The translations under genes and the position numbers were made by a program. Below, piece after piece: positions 55,127-63,800 of a stretch of 64,000 bases of DNA. The first letter of the stretch is position 1. The number at the start of each line of letters is the position of its first letter. This DNA is from Devosia oryziradicis (GTDB taxonomy: Bacteria > Pseudomonadota > Alphaproteobacteria > Rhizobiales > Devosiaceae). Below the pieces are notes generated by a model. That model had not been told where the DNA came from. It worked only from the letters and a program-made list of their open reading frames with translations, and did no database searches. The stretch spans positions 2,701,001-2,765,000 of the forward strand of contig NZ_CP068047.1 in NCBI RefSeq assembly GCF_016698645.1. The letters run 5' to 3'.

Positions 55127-55657
55127 ATGCGCACGCTGATTGCCCTTGTTATGACCGTCATGCTGCAAGTCCCAGCCTGGGCCGGCGGATGGAGTTTTTC
55201 GATACGCGACACGCCGGTGGGGCCGCTCTGCGTGGCGGCCACTTCGCAAAACGGTGTCAGCCTCGGCTTTTACGGCGTGCCGCTGGGTCCGACCTATGCG
55301 TTCGTCAAAGGCGTGAACCTGCCGCGCAATGCCCGTTCCACCTGGCAGGTCGCCGGTTACGAATGGCGGCAGTTCGTCGGCGCCGCCGACAGCTACAATG
55401 GCGTGCATATCTATCCCGGCATCCGGCCAAATCTGCTCGCCGAAGTGGCGGCGGGGTCGCGTCTCGACCTTTATCTCCACGATGCAGGGCTGGCAGGCAA
55501 TGCGCCGCTGACGGGTACTCTGGGCCTGTCGCTGCGCGGGTCGTCGCGCTCGATCGCAGCGCTCCGGGAATGCCAGGCCGGCCACCACCGGGCAGCCCCT
55601 GGCGTGCTGGTCGTGGTTGACGTGGACGCCTATATCCTGCCCGCGCTGCCCTACTAG
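55127..55657 (+). CDS. secreted protein of unknown function
   Basis: A 176-residue protein with a signal peptide (MRTLIALVMTVMLQVPAWA, cleavage before GGWSF). The mature part has alternating strands (WSFSIRDTPVGPLCVAAT, GYEWRQFVGAAD, SRLDLYLHDAGLAG) and one or two cysteines, suggesting a small beta-rich periplasmic protein. GAGGAG lies ten bases before the ATG. Its stop overlaps the convergent PilZ gene. No family assigned. Confidence 0.75.
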   Translation: MRTLIALVMTVMLQVPAWAGGWSFSIRDTPVGPLCVAATSQNGVSLGFYGVPLGPTYAFVKGVNLPRNARSTWQVAGYEWRQFVGAADSYNGVHIYPGIRPNLLAEVAAGSRLDLYLHDAGLAGNAPLTGTLGLSLRGSSRSIAALRECQAGHHRAAPGVLVVVDVDAYILPALPY

Positions 55658-55899
55658 ACCTCGAAGCGAAGGCCGACACGCATGCCCTCGCGCCAGACGA
55701 TGCGGCAGGGCTGAAGGCGATGATCGGGCATCAGCATGTAGAAGCTCTCGGGCAGTTCGTGGTCGTCCGGGACGTCGACGCGCGCGCCCATCGCGCTCAT
55801 GTTGAGAACCGCCCCATCAAAGCGGGTCAGTCCCCCACCCGTTACGATGGTGGCTTCCAGGTGGACCGCCTGACGCGGCAATGCCCTACGTTCAGTCAT
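55654..55899 (-). CDS. PilZ domain protein
   Basis: An 81-residue stand-alone PilZ domain, the c-di-GMP receptor fold. The two binding motifs are present: RRALPRQAV (RxxxR) and NMSAMGARVDV (NxSxxG). In this size class such proteins sense c-di-GMP directly and act by protein contact. It is divergent from the AhpD-like/ECF41 unit. Confidence 0.88.
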   Translation of the reverse strand: MTERRALPRQAVHLEATIVTGGGLTRFDGAVLNMSAMGARVDVPDDHELPESFYMLMPDHRLQPCRIVWREGMRVGLRFEV

Positions 55900-55992
55900 G
55901 CCCCCGGTGTAGCCGCCGAAGCCTGCCGACAGATTGGAACGGTCGCTAAAGCTTTATGGAAGTGTAGCGCGGCGTAGAAAATTTCTTCGCCA

Positions 55993-56020
55993 TGTCACAG
56001 CGCGGGCGCGCCATCTCGTC
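55993..56020 (+). promoter_or_regulatory. ECF41-type sigma-factor promoter
   Basis: TGTCACA, then 17 bases, then CGTC. This is the conserved promoter reported for ECF41 sigma factors, whose genes lie next to carboxymuconolactone decarboxylase-like partners. Both partners follow here. Confidence 0.8.
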
Positions 56021-56059
56021 TTGTCATTCGTAAGCAACTCGAATGACATGGAGACAATC

Positions 56060-56518
56060 ATGAGCAAGCGCATCAACCCCTATGCCCGCATGGACCTGTT
56101 CCAGCCGCTGATCGACTACAGCAAGACCCTACCCGAGGTGGGCCTGGAGCACAGCCTGCTGCACCTGGTCAAAATCCGGGCCAGCCAGATCAATGGTTGT
56201 GCCGTGTGCCTGGTGATGCACACCCAGGAAGCCCGCCAGGATGGCGAGACGGAAATGCGCATCTACCTACTCGACGGCTGGCGCGAGGCGCCCCATTTCA
56301 CTCCTCGGGAGCGCGCCGCCCTGGCCTGGACCGAGGCACTGACCAGGCTCGACCATGCCGGCAACGATGCCGCCTACGAGCTGGTGGCGGCCGAATTCAA
56401 CGAGGCCGAGCAGGTTGCGCTGACGCTGGCGATCGGCAACATCAACCTGTGGAACCGCATCAATGTGGGTTTCCAGGTGGCGCCGCCCCGCTCGGCCGCG
56501 ATCAAGGTGGCTGCCTGA
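56060..56518 (+). CDS. carboxymuconolactone decarboxylase (AhpD-like) family protein
   Basis: A 152-residue helical protein. The CxxC redox pair lies in INGCAVCLVMHTQEAR, followed by EMRIYLLDGWREAPHFTPRERAALAW, the usual AhpD-like text. Members are peroxidase-type or decarboxylase-type; this CxxC variant is the class found beside ECF41 sigma factors. GGAG precedes the ATG. Its stop overlaps the sigma-factor start (TGATG), so the two are cotranslated, and an ECF41 promoter lies 40 bases upstream. Confidence 0.92.
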   Translation: MSKRINPYARMDLFQPLIDYSKTLPEVGLEHSLLHLVKIRASQINGCAVCLVMHTQEARQDGETEMRIYLLDGWREAPHFTPRERAALAWTEALTRLDHAGNDAAYELVAAEFNEAEQVALTLAIGNINLWNRINVGFQVAPPRSAAIKVAA

Positions 56519-57393
56519 TGCGAACCGGGCGGGCCGACGCGGCCGAACGATTTGAACCGGTCCGGCCGCGGCTCGCCCGGGTTGCCTATCGCATGCTCGG
56601 CTCAGTCGCCGATGCCGAGGATGTGGTGCAGGAGGCTTTCCTGCGCTGGCACGCAACGGAGCGCGACAGCATCGACAATGCCGAAGCGTTCCTGGTCCGA
56701 GTAGTCACGCGGCTTTGCCTGGATGTGCTGAAGTCGGCCCGCCGAAAAAGGGAAACCTATGTCGGCCCGTGGCTGCCCGAGCCGATGGTAGCGGCGGAAG
56801 CAGACCTAGCCGATGACGTCACCCTGCCGCTGCTGCTGGCGCTCGAGCGCCTGTCGCCACTCGAACGGGCCGCCTTTCTGCTGCATGATGTTTTCGGCAT
56901 GGATTTCGACGCGGTGGCCGCAGCGATCGGTCGTGACCAGGCTGCGGCGCGACAGCTGGCCAGCCGAGCGCGCCGCCACGTGCATGAAGACCGGCCGCGC
57001 TTTGCCGTGGACGAGAACCGCGGCATGGAGCTGGTCGAGGCCTTCTTTGCCGCATCGCAAACCGGCGACATGACCGCGCTGCAATCGATGCTCAGCGCCG
57101 ACATCATCTGGACCGCCGATGGCGGCGGCAAGCGGCCTGCCGGTCCGGCGCCGCTCGTCGGAGTTGAGGCTGTGATGTCGCTGCTGCGTCGGCTGGCGCC
57201 GCTCCATGAACGCGCACCATCGCGGCTCGTCCGCTTCGCCATGATCAACGGCCTGCCCGGCTTCGTCAGCCTGGAGGCCGATGGCCATCTGCAGACGACG
57301 GCATTCGACGTCATCGATGACAAGATCGCGCGCATCTACATCATGCGCAATCCGGACAAGCTCGGACACCTGAGTGCAGAGGCACTGCACTAG
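56518..57393 (+). CDS. ECF41-family RNA polymerase sigma factor with SnoaL-like C-terminal domain
   Basis: A 291-residue SigJ/ECF41 protein. Sigma-2 region: RPRLARVAYRMLGSVADAEDVVQEAFLRW; sigma-4 helix-turn-helix: LERLSPLERAAFLLHDVFG and AVAAAIGRDQAAARQLASRAR. From about residue 175 a fused SnoaL-like domain follows, the intramolecular regulator of this group that replaces an anti-sigma factor. It overlaps the AhpD-like gene by one base and probably activates the promoter at 55993, that is, its own operon. The inducing signal is unknown. Confidence 0.92.
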   Translation: MRTGRADAAERFEPVRPRLARVAYRMLGSVADAEDVVQEAFLRWHATERDSIDNAEAFLVRVVTRLCLDVLKSARRKRETYVGPWLPEPMVAAEADLADDVTLPLLLALERLSPLERAAFLLHDVFGMDFDAVAAAIGRDQAAARQLASRARRHVHEDRPRFAVDENRGMELVEAFFAASQTGDMTALQSMLSADIIWTADGGGKRPAGPAPLVGVEAVMSLLRRLAPLHERAPSRLVRFAMINGLPGFVSLEADGHLQTTAFDVIDDKIARIYIMRNPDKLGHLSAEALH

Positions 57394-57444
57394 GGCGGAT
57401 GCCGAGTTGCGCAAGCCGGGTGGCAGTGCTAGGAGGCGGCGTGT

Positions 57445-57520
<76 letters not shown>

Positions 57521-57559
57521 GTTCCCTGAACCTTCTCGCGCCGGTGCCATTGTGGGGCC

Positions 57560-58435
57560 ATGAGCCCTGCAACGACCATTGAAGAACGTCGTGCCAGAAA
57601 AGCGGCGCGGCGCATCAAGCAGCGTGAGATCACGGTGCTGCGCGCGAACAAGATGCACAAGGCGCGCCTGCTGGCGGCGACACATGCACACCCGCCCGCG
57701 CCTGCCGATCCACCAACGCTCAATATCGGTTGTTCGGGCTGGTTTTACTGGCATCTGAGAGGAACGTTCTATCCGACCCAGATGCCGACCAAGGAGTGGT
57801 TTGCCTACTACTCAGACCACTTCTCGACGGTCGAACTGAATGCCCCATTCTATTCGTGGCCAACGATTGGCACTGTCGAGGCGTGGCGCCGCCAGGCGGC
57901 GGGCAGACCGATGGTATACACGGTCAAGGTCTCGGAACTGATCACGCATATCAAGAAATTCGAAGGCACCCAGGATCTGGTGCGCGACTTCGGCTACATC
58001 GCCGATTTGCTGGGCCCGCTGATGGGCTGCTTCCTGTTCCAGTTGCCTCCGAGTGTCCCTTACTCGCCTGCCCTCCTCGACACCATCCTCGCGCAGCTCG
58101 ATCCCGCACGCCGAAATGTCATCGAGTTTCGCCACGCGAGCTGGTGGAACGACCACGTCTATGCGGCCCTGGAAAAAGCAGGCGCCGTCTTCTGTTCGTG
58201 CAGCGGGCCGAAATTGCCGGATACGCTGATCAAGACGGCGGGGGATATCTACGTCCGTTTCCACGGGGTCCAACGCTGGTATCGTCACGATTATTCAGTG
58301 GAAGAACTGACGGTCTGGGCGCAGCGGATCATCGAGGCGAGGGCAAAGCGGGTCTGGGTCTATTTCAACAATGATTTCGATGGCTATGCGATCAAGAATG
58401 CCGCGATGCTGTCGCACATCCTGGGCAGCGGTTGA
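57560..58435 (+). CDS. DUF72 (YecE) family protein
   Basis: A 291-residue TIM-barrel-like protein. Landmarks are IGCSGWFYWHLRGTFYP, YYSDHFSTVELNAPFYSWP, VYTVKVSELITHIKKF, LFQLPPSVPYSP and VYFNNDFDGYAIKNA, all characteristic of DUF72. The biochemical role is unknown. It has an extra basic N-terminal extension of about 50 residues. It starts 39 bases after the tRNA. Confidence 0.93.
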   Translation: MSPATTIEERRARKAARRIKQREITVLRANKMHKARLLAATHAHPPAPADPPTLNIGCSGWFYWHLRGTFYPTQMPTKEWFAYYSDHFSTVELNAPFYSWPTIGTVEAWRRQAAGRPMVYTVKVSELITHIKKFEGTQDLVRDFGYIADLLGPLMGCFLFQLPPSVPYSPALLDTILAQLDPARRNVIEFRHASWWNDHVYAALEKAGAVFCSCSGPKLPDTLIKTAGDIYVRFHGVQRWYRHDYSVEELTVWAQRIIEARAKRVWVYFNNDFDGYAIKNAAMLSHILGSG

Positions 58436-58679
58436 CCAACGAAAGGCCATAGCTCCATTGCACCGGGCGCCGCGCTGTTTTGGCGGCGAAGTGCTAGTGT
58501 TCCCAGGTGAGCAACTCATCCCCTGCTCGTTAACGACGGGAACATAAAATCTCGCATAGGCCCGCAAACACATGTAGAAGCAAGCCTATCTCCGCGGCAG
58601 GACAATGGTCCGGTGCCAGTTTTGCCACTTGCGCATGACGAGATGGCACAAACACTGCGTGAACCGAAGACTTTCTGAC

Positions 58680-59360
58680 ATGTGGGCGACACGAATAGGC
58701 GTAACTCTGGTGGGCTTGGCGAGCATGGCGCTTGGCGCTTGGGCCATGTATGCCGAGGCCGGCCCGGTGCTGCGGGGCGGCGACACGGCCCGTGCGCGCA
58801 TTGCTGCGACCGCGTCTACAAACGGACCAATCGGCGCTGGCCTGCTCACGACAGCGGTTTCGCTTGCCGATTGCGAGCAGGTCCTGCTGCCGTTCGGCAG
58901 GCGCGCGACCCCCGAACAATTGGGCGAAGCGCGAGACGCACTGCTCGATGAATGCGAGCACATGGCCAATGACGTGCTCGCACGAACCCCGGCGCACGGC
59001 CAGGCGGAGTTGCTGCTGGCCCTGATTGCCGAAGCCCGAGGCGATGTCGACGGCATCAGCACCCACCTGGCGCGCTCGGAAGCGCTGCAGCCCAACCTGG
59101 CACGCGTGGTTGCGCCCCGCGCCGCACTTGGGCAGCGCCATTTCGACGAGTTGTCGCCGGACGCGCAGGAACGCCATCAACGTGATCTCGTCCTGATGCT
59201 GCAAAGCGGTCGGGGCGTCTGGCCGCTGGCAGACCTCTATGTCTCCGACGAGGCTGCGCGCAAGCGCATCACGACGGCCCTAGAGAAGGTTTCACCGCGC
59301 GAACAGGAGCGCTTCATCTACATCGTTCGCCGGGTTCTGGGCGCGAGGGGTGCGCGATGA
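58680..59360 (+). CDS. polysaccharide-locus membrane-anchored protein of unknown function
   Basis: About 226 residues. A single N-terminal membrane helix (IGVTLVGLASMALGAWAMYA) is followed by an alpha-helical periplasmic part with TPEQLGEARDALLDECEHMANDVL and AELLLALIAEARGDVDGISTHL, resembling TPR-like helices. No ribosome-binding site clearly decides the start; a GTG seven codons earlier is possible. It overlaps the Wzy gene by four bases, and the whole group forms an exopolysaccharide operon. Function unknown. Confidence 0.7.
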   Translation: MWATRIGVTLVGLASMALGAWAMYAEAGPVLRGGDTARARIAATASTNGPIGAGLLTTAVSLADCEQVLLPFGRRATPEQLGEARDALLDECEHMANDVLARTPAHGQAELLLALIAEARGDVDGISTHLARSEALQPNLARVVAPRAALGQRHFDELSPDAQERHQRDLVLMLQSGRGVWPLADLYVSDEAARKRITTALEKVSPREQERFIYIVRRVLGARGAR

Positions 59361-60793
59361 CGACGTGGAGCGAGCCCGCGATGTCGGTGAAACGGCGGTC
59401 CAGCGCTGGAAATGACCAGGCCACCAAGCGGCGGAAGCGGCTGAACGGTTTTGTGGGCGGTGCACTGCTGCTGCTGCTGGCGCTTGCCCCCCTGCCCTTC
59501 GGGGCCGTGCATGCCTTTACCTGGGGTGTTTTCGGCCTGGGACTCGGTTTGCTGGGCATCGTTTATAGCGTAGGCCTGGCCCGTATCGGCATCGGCCCGA
59601 ATGTTTCGCCGGCCGAGCTGCCCTGGGCGACGGGTGCATTTGCCCTTTACTGCCTATTCCTGGTGCTGCAACTGCTGCCGCTTGGCGCGATAGCCCCCTC
59701 CCTCACGGCATTCTGGGCCAACGGGATGGAGTTCAGCTCCAGCACCATTTCGGTTGCGGCCAATCAGACCGCGCTGATGCTGTTGCGCCACCTGACCTAT
59801 GGCTTGCTGTTCTTCCTGATGCTGCAGGCCAGCCAGAATCCGACACGGCGCGAGTTCGTGCTCAATGCGATCCTGCTGATCATCATGGGCTACTGCCTGC
59901 TGGGCATTGTCAGCCTGCAAAGCGGCGACACCGTGCTGGGGCTCAACAAGACCAGCTACATGGGGTCGGCTACCGGGCCGTTCGTCAATCGCAACTCCTA
60001 CGCCACCTATCTCGCCATCGGGGCGATGATCGCCCTGGTCAAGGCAGGCCGGGTGCTTGTCCGCCAGGCGTCGCGGCACAGCCACGACGGCATGGTGCCG
60101 GATACGATCACCAAGACCCTGCTCTACGCCACCGGCTACCTTCTGCTGGTCGGGGTGATCTTCGCGACCAACTCGCGCATGGGCATCGTCGTAACCATGG
60201 TCGGCTCCATCCTGATCCTGGTGATCCTGGCGACCCGCCTGGGCAGCGCCTGGAGGCTGCTGTTGCCAGTTGCTGCCGTGCTGCTGGTAGCTACGGCGCT
60301 GGCGGTGTTCCTGTTCGGCGAATCCGTGCTCGCCCGACTGATCGACGACAGCTCCTCGAGCGTGACACGCATCGATCTCTACCAGCAGACGTGGCAGTTG
60401 ATCTGGCAGAGGCCATGGCTGGGCTTTGGCGGCGGCGCCTTCGAACAGGCCTTCGCCTGGGCCGCGCACGCCCCTGTCGGCCCCGACCTGCGCTGGGACC
60501 GGGCCCATAATACGTATCTCTCGCTGTGGTCGGAGATGGGCCTGATCGTCGGCTCGCTGCCGGTGGTGCTGTTCATCGCGCTGGCCGTCCGCCTCGTCGC
60601 CGCTCTGGTGCGACAGTCCGACGACTGGGCGTTCCAGGCGATAGGGCTCAGCGTCCTCGTCGTCGTGGGACTGCATTCGCTGGTCGATTTCAGCCTGGAA
60701 ATCCAGGCCAACGCGCTGCTGTTCACTGCCGTCATGGCCGTGGCGGTCGGCTCGACGCTTCCTGCAGCGGAACGCCGGAGCAAGGCTAATTGA
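59357..60793 (+). CDS. O-antigen ligase / polysaccharide polymerase (Wzy_C family)
   Basis: A 478-residue inner-membrane protein with about ten helices. The Wzy_C region contains the periplasmic loop with WQRPWLGFGGGAFEQAFAW and RAHNTYLSLWSEMGLIVG, the signature of O-antigen ligase-like and Wzy-type proteins. It polymerises or transfers a glycan on the periplasmic side. Overlaps the unknown protein upstream (ATGA) and the phosphatase downstream (TGATG). Confidence 0.9.
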   Translation: MTTWSEPAMSVKRRSSAGNDQATKRRKRLNGFVGGALLLLLALAPLPFGAVHAFTWGVFGLGLGLLGIVYSVGLARIGIGPNVSPAELPWATGAFALYCLFLVLQLLPLGAIAPSLTAFWANGMEFSSSTISVAANQTALMLLRHLTYGLLFFLMLQASQNPTRREFVLNAILLIIMGYCLLGIVSLQSGDTVLGLNKTSYMGSATGPFVNRNSYATYLAIGAMIALVKAGRVLVRQASRHSHDGMVPDTITKTLLYATGYLLLVGVIFATNSRMGIVVTMVGSILILVILATRLGSAWRLLLPVAAVLLVATALAVFLFGESVLARLIDDSSSSVTRIDLYQQTWQLIWQRPWLGFGGGAFEQAFAWAAHAPVGPDLRWDRAHNTYLSLWSEMGLIVGSLPVVLFIALAVRLVAALVRQSDDWAFQAIGLSVLVVVGLHSLVDFSLEIQANALLFTAVMAVAVGSTLPAAERRSKAN

Positions 60794-61575
60794 TGCTGGG
60801 CCTGTTCCGCAAACAGCCCCGTCCAGCTTCCCAGCCGCGGTCCCGGGTCAACCTGGGCGAACCGGACGTCATCTATGCCGTCGGCGACATCCATGGTTGC
60901 CACCGTCATCTGCAGGTGCTGCTCGACAAGATCCGCCAGGACGCCGCCCAGTTTTCGGGCCGCAAAGTGCTGGTCACGCTCGGGGACCACATCGACCGCG
61001 GTCCGCATTCGGCGGCGGTAATGGATTGGCTGTCGGCGCCGTTCAAGGGCGACATTGAGCGCGTGAGCCTGGCCGGCAACCACGAAGCGATGATGCTGGA
61101 TTTTCTGGCCGACCCTGACCTCGAGTCGGCCTGGCTGCGGAATGGCGGTGAGGAAACGCTGACCTCGTACGGTATCGACCTGCCCGCTTTCGAGCGCGCC
61201 CGCCAACGCGACAGGCGCGCGATGCTGGACTTCGTTGTTCCCGCCGATCATGTGGAACTGCTCCGTTCAATGCCAGTCATGGCCACGACGGGCCAGGCCG
61301 TGTTCGTGCATGCCGGCATCCGTCCGGACCTGCCGCTGGAACAGCAGACCGACAGCGACCTGGTCTGGATCCGCCAGCCATTCCTCGATGAGGTTCGCGC
61401 CGACGGGCCACTGGTCGTTCATGGACATACACCTGCCGAAACGCCGGTGATCGCCGGACGGCGTATCTGCGTGGACACGGGCGCCTACGCCACCGGCGCC
61501 CTAACCGCCTTGCGTCTGACGTCTGGCGGATACGATTTCCTGCAAGCCACCTTACAAGACATAACGACGCGCTGA
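60793..61575 (+). CDS. PPP-family serine/threonine protein phosphatase
   Basis: A 260-residue metallophosphatase with the full PPP set: YAVGDIHGCHRHL, VTLGDHIDRGPHS, LAGNHEAMML, FVHAGIRPD and VVHGHTP. A GDHIDRG in place of GDYVDRG is a modest variation. The ATG at 60793 overlaps the Wzy stop. It lies between a polymerase and a BY-kinase, the place where a Wzb-type tyrosine phosphatase is usual, so it may reverse protein phosphorylation in the locus. That is an inference. Confidence 0.92.
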   Translation: MLGLFRKQPRPASQPRSRVNLGEPDVIYAVGDIHGCHRHLQVLLDKIRQDAAQFSGRKVLVTLGDHIDRGPHSAAVMDWLSAPFKGDIERVSLAGNHEAMMLDFLADPDLESAWLRNGGEETLTSYGIDLPAFERARQRDRRAMLDFVVPADHVELLRSMPVMATTGQAVFVHAGIRPDLPLEQQTDSDLVWIRQPFLDEVRADGPLVVHGHTPAETPVIAGRRICVDTGAYATGALTALRLTSGGYDFLQATLQDITTR

Positions 61576-61611
61576 AGCCGACCCAGCCCAACCCCCTGAA
61601 AGTGACGACGG

Positions 61612-63726
61612 ATGGAAGAAAACACGTTTGATCTGCGCGCCATACTGGGCCTGCTGCGTCGCAGGCTGAGGCTGATATTGGTCACCGTGATCGTGGTGAC
61701 CGCGGTGGCGGGCTTCGTGATCTTCTCGCTGGCGCCGGTCTATACCTCGTCGGCCCTGATCCTCGTCGACCCGAGCCGCAAGAACATCCTGGCCGGCGAC
61801 GCCCAGACCGGCAACAGCGCGGCCGACAGCGCCCGCATCGACAGCGAAGTGGAAATCCTCCGCTCGGACAATGTCCTGCTCAAGGTGATCGAGGCCGAGA
61901 ACCTCCTGTCGGGTGACAACAATATCGTCCAGTTGTCCATGATGAGCCGTCTGATGGCCTTCCTGCGGCTGGCCGACCCGGAACTGCCCAGCGCCGAACA
62001 GGCGCTGAGCCAGGCCCTCAACAGCCTGCGCAACGCCATTACGGTGCAGCGGCGCGGCCTCACCTACCTGATCTCGGTCCAGGTGCGCTCGGGCGATCCG
62101 CAGCGGGCCGCGGTGCTCGCGAATGCGACCGCGGAAGCCTATATCCAGGCCCAGCTGGCCTCGAAGGTGGATAGCACCCTGTCCGCGCGCGACCTCATCC
62201 AGGCCCGGATCAGCGACGCCCAGGCCTCCATCGCCGCTTCCGAAGGCGCATTCGACGACTTTATCGAAAGCAATATCAAGGAACTGGAATCCACACCCGG
62301 CGGCAGCCAGATCGCCCAGATCCGCCGGCAGCTCGATCAGCTCCAGCAATTGCGCGACCGCAATGATCGACTGGCACAGTCCGTCCAGTCCGACCTGGCG
62401 GAGAACGACTGGGACTCGCTGGTCACCTCTCTCAGTTCGTCGGCCCTGTCCGAACTTGGTCGCCAACGCGAGGAGTTGCTGGCCCAGATCGAAGGGGGCG
62501 CCGATTCCCCGACCGGTATCGACCTCAACGCCGCCGTGGCCGATCTCGAAACGCGCATCCGCGAAACCGCCAGCGCCGAGGCCAACAACCTCGAACAGTC
62601 GATCGCTGCATCCCAGTCAGAGGAGACCGACCTACGTCGCGAGCTGCGCACCGCTGTGCTGAGCAGCAACCTTTCGGCGGACACCCTGACCCAGATCTAT
62701 AGCCTGCAGCAAAATGCCGAACTGGCGCGTCAGCAGTACCAGACGCTGCTCAGCCGTTTGCAGGACGTGGAGACGCAAGCCGACCTGCAGGTCGCCGACA
62801 GTCGCATCGTTTCGCCCGCGCTGGCGCCGCTCAGCCCTTCGTTCCCCAACCGCACCCTGCTGCTGGGCGCCGCACTGATCGCGGCACTTGGCCTTGGGGT
62901 GGGCCTGGCGTTCCTCTATGAAAACTTTATCGGCGGCTTCCTGAGCGAAGCGCAGCTGTCGTCGGTGCTGCGCACCCGCGTGGCAACCGCGATTCCCCGC
63001 CAGCGCACCAAGAACGAGCGCGAGAGTATTGCCGACCTGATGATCAACTCGCCGCTTTCGGTGTTCCCGGAATCGGTGCGGCGGCTGCGCGCGACGCTGG
63101 AACAGGGGCTGCGGCACAACAAGAGCCCGGGCGGCAAGGTGATCATGATCACCTCTTCGGTTCCCAACGAAGGCAAGACGACCCTGGCGCTGGCGCTGGC
63201 CCGGTCATATGCGGCTTCGGGACACAGCACGATCCTGATCGATTGCGACCTGCGCAAGCCGAGTGTCCATCGCCACCTGGGCGTCGAGCCATCTGCCGGG
63301 CTGCTCGATTATCTGAGCTCAGGCGGCTCGGACAACCTGAGCTCGTTCATCGCCCGCGACCCGATATCGTCGGCCACCATCATCGTGGGTGCGCGACGCA
63401 GCGACTTGCCGACCGATCAGTTGCTCACTGGCCCCTCCTTCGAGCGGCTGATCAAGGCGGCCCGCACGACGTTTGACGTGGTCATCGTCGATACCCCGCC
63501 CATCCGGCCGGTGGTGGACGGTCTCTACGTGGCGGCGAGCTCGGACGCCGTGGTCATGGTGGTTCGCTGGGCCTCGACCTCGCAGCAGGACGTCAAGGCG
63601 ACCTATTCAAGCCTGATGCAGAGCAAGCGACCGGACGCGGAACTGGTGACCGTGCTCAGCCAGCAGGAAGAGAACCAGGGCGCCTACATGCGCAAATATG
63701 GCGACTACTACCTGACCAACGATTGA
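61612..63726 (+). CDS. polysaccharide chain-length regulator / BY-kinase (Wzc family)
   Basis: A 704-residue protein. The Wzz domain has two membrane helices (about residues 19-40 and 420-442) with a coiled-coil periplasmic part of roughly 380 residues (QLQQLRDRNDRLAQS and so on). The cytosolic kinase starts near residue 505: Walker A SSVPNEGKTTLALAL, Walker A' LIDCDLRKPSVH, and VIVDTPPIRPVVDG. The C-terminus has the tyrosine cluster YMRKYGDYYLTND, the autophosphorylation site. It regulates exopolysaccharide length. It follows the phosphatase after 36 bases. Confidence 0.95.
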   Translation: MEENTFDLRAILGLLRRRLRLILVTVIVVTAVAGFVIFSLAPVYTSSALILVDPSRKNILAGDAQTGNSAADSARIDSEVEILRSDNVLLKVIEAENLLSGDNNIVQLSMMSRLMAFLRLADPELPSAEQALSQALNSLRNAITVQRRGLTYLISVQVRSGDPQRAAVLANATAEAYIQAQLASKVDSTLSARDLIQARISDAQASIAASEGAFDDFIESNIKELESTPGGSQIAQIRRQLDQLQQLRDRNDRLAQSVQSDLAENDWDSLVTSLSSSALSELGRQREELLAQIEGGADSPTGIDLNAAVADLETRIRETASAEANNLEQSIAASQSEETDLRRELRTAVLSSNLSADTLTQIYSLQQNAELARQQYQTLLSRLQDVETQADLQVADSRIVSPALAPLSPSFPNRTLLLGAALIAALGLGVGLAFLYENFIGGFLSEAQLSSVLRTRVATAIPRQRTKNERESIADLMINSPLSVFPESVRRLRATLEQGLRHNKSPGGKVIMITSSVPNEGKTTLALALARSYAASGHSTILIDCDLRKPSVHRHLGVEPSAGLLDYLSSGGSDNLSSFIARDPISSATIIVGARRSDLPTDQLLTGPSFERLIKAARTTFDVVIVDTPPIRPVVDGLYVAASSDAVVMVVRWASTSQQDVKATYSSLMQSKRPDAELVTVLSQQEENQGAYMRKYGDYYLTND

Positions 63727-63800
63727 GGCAGCGGCAGACTTATCCCCGCCCGCCGGCCCAGCCTTATGCTCATTCCGGACCTTAACCGGAGTGAGCCTTC

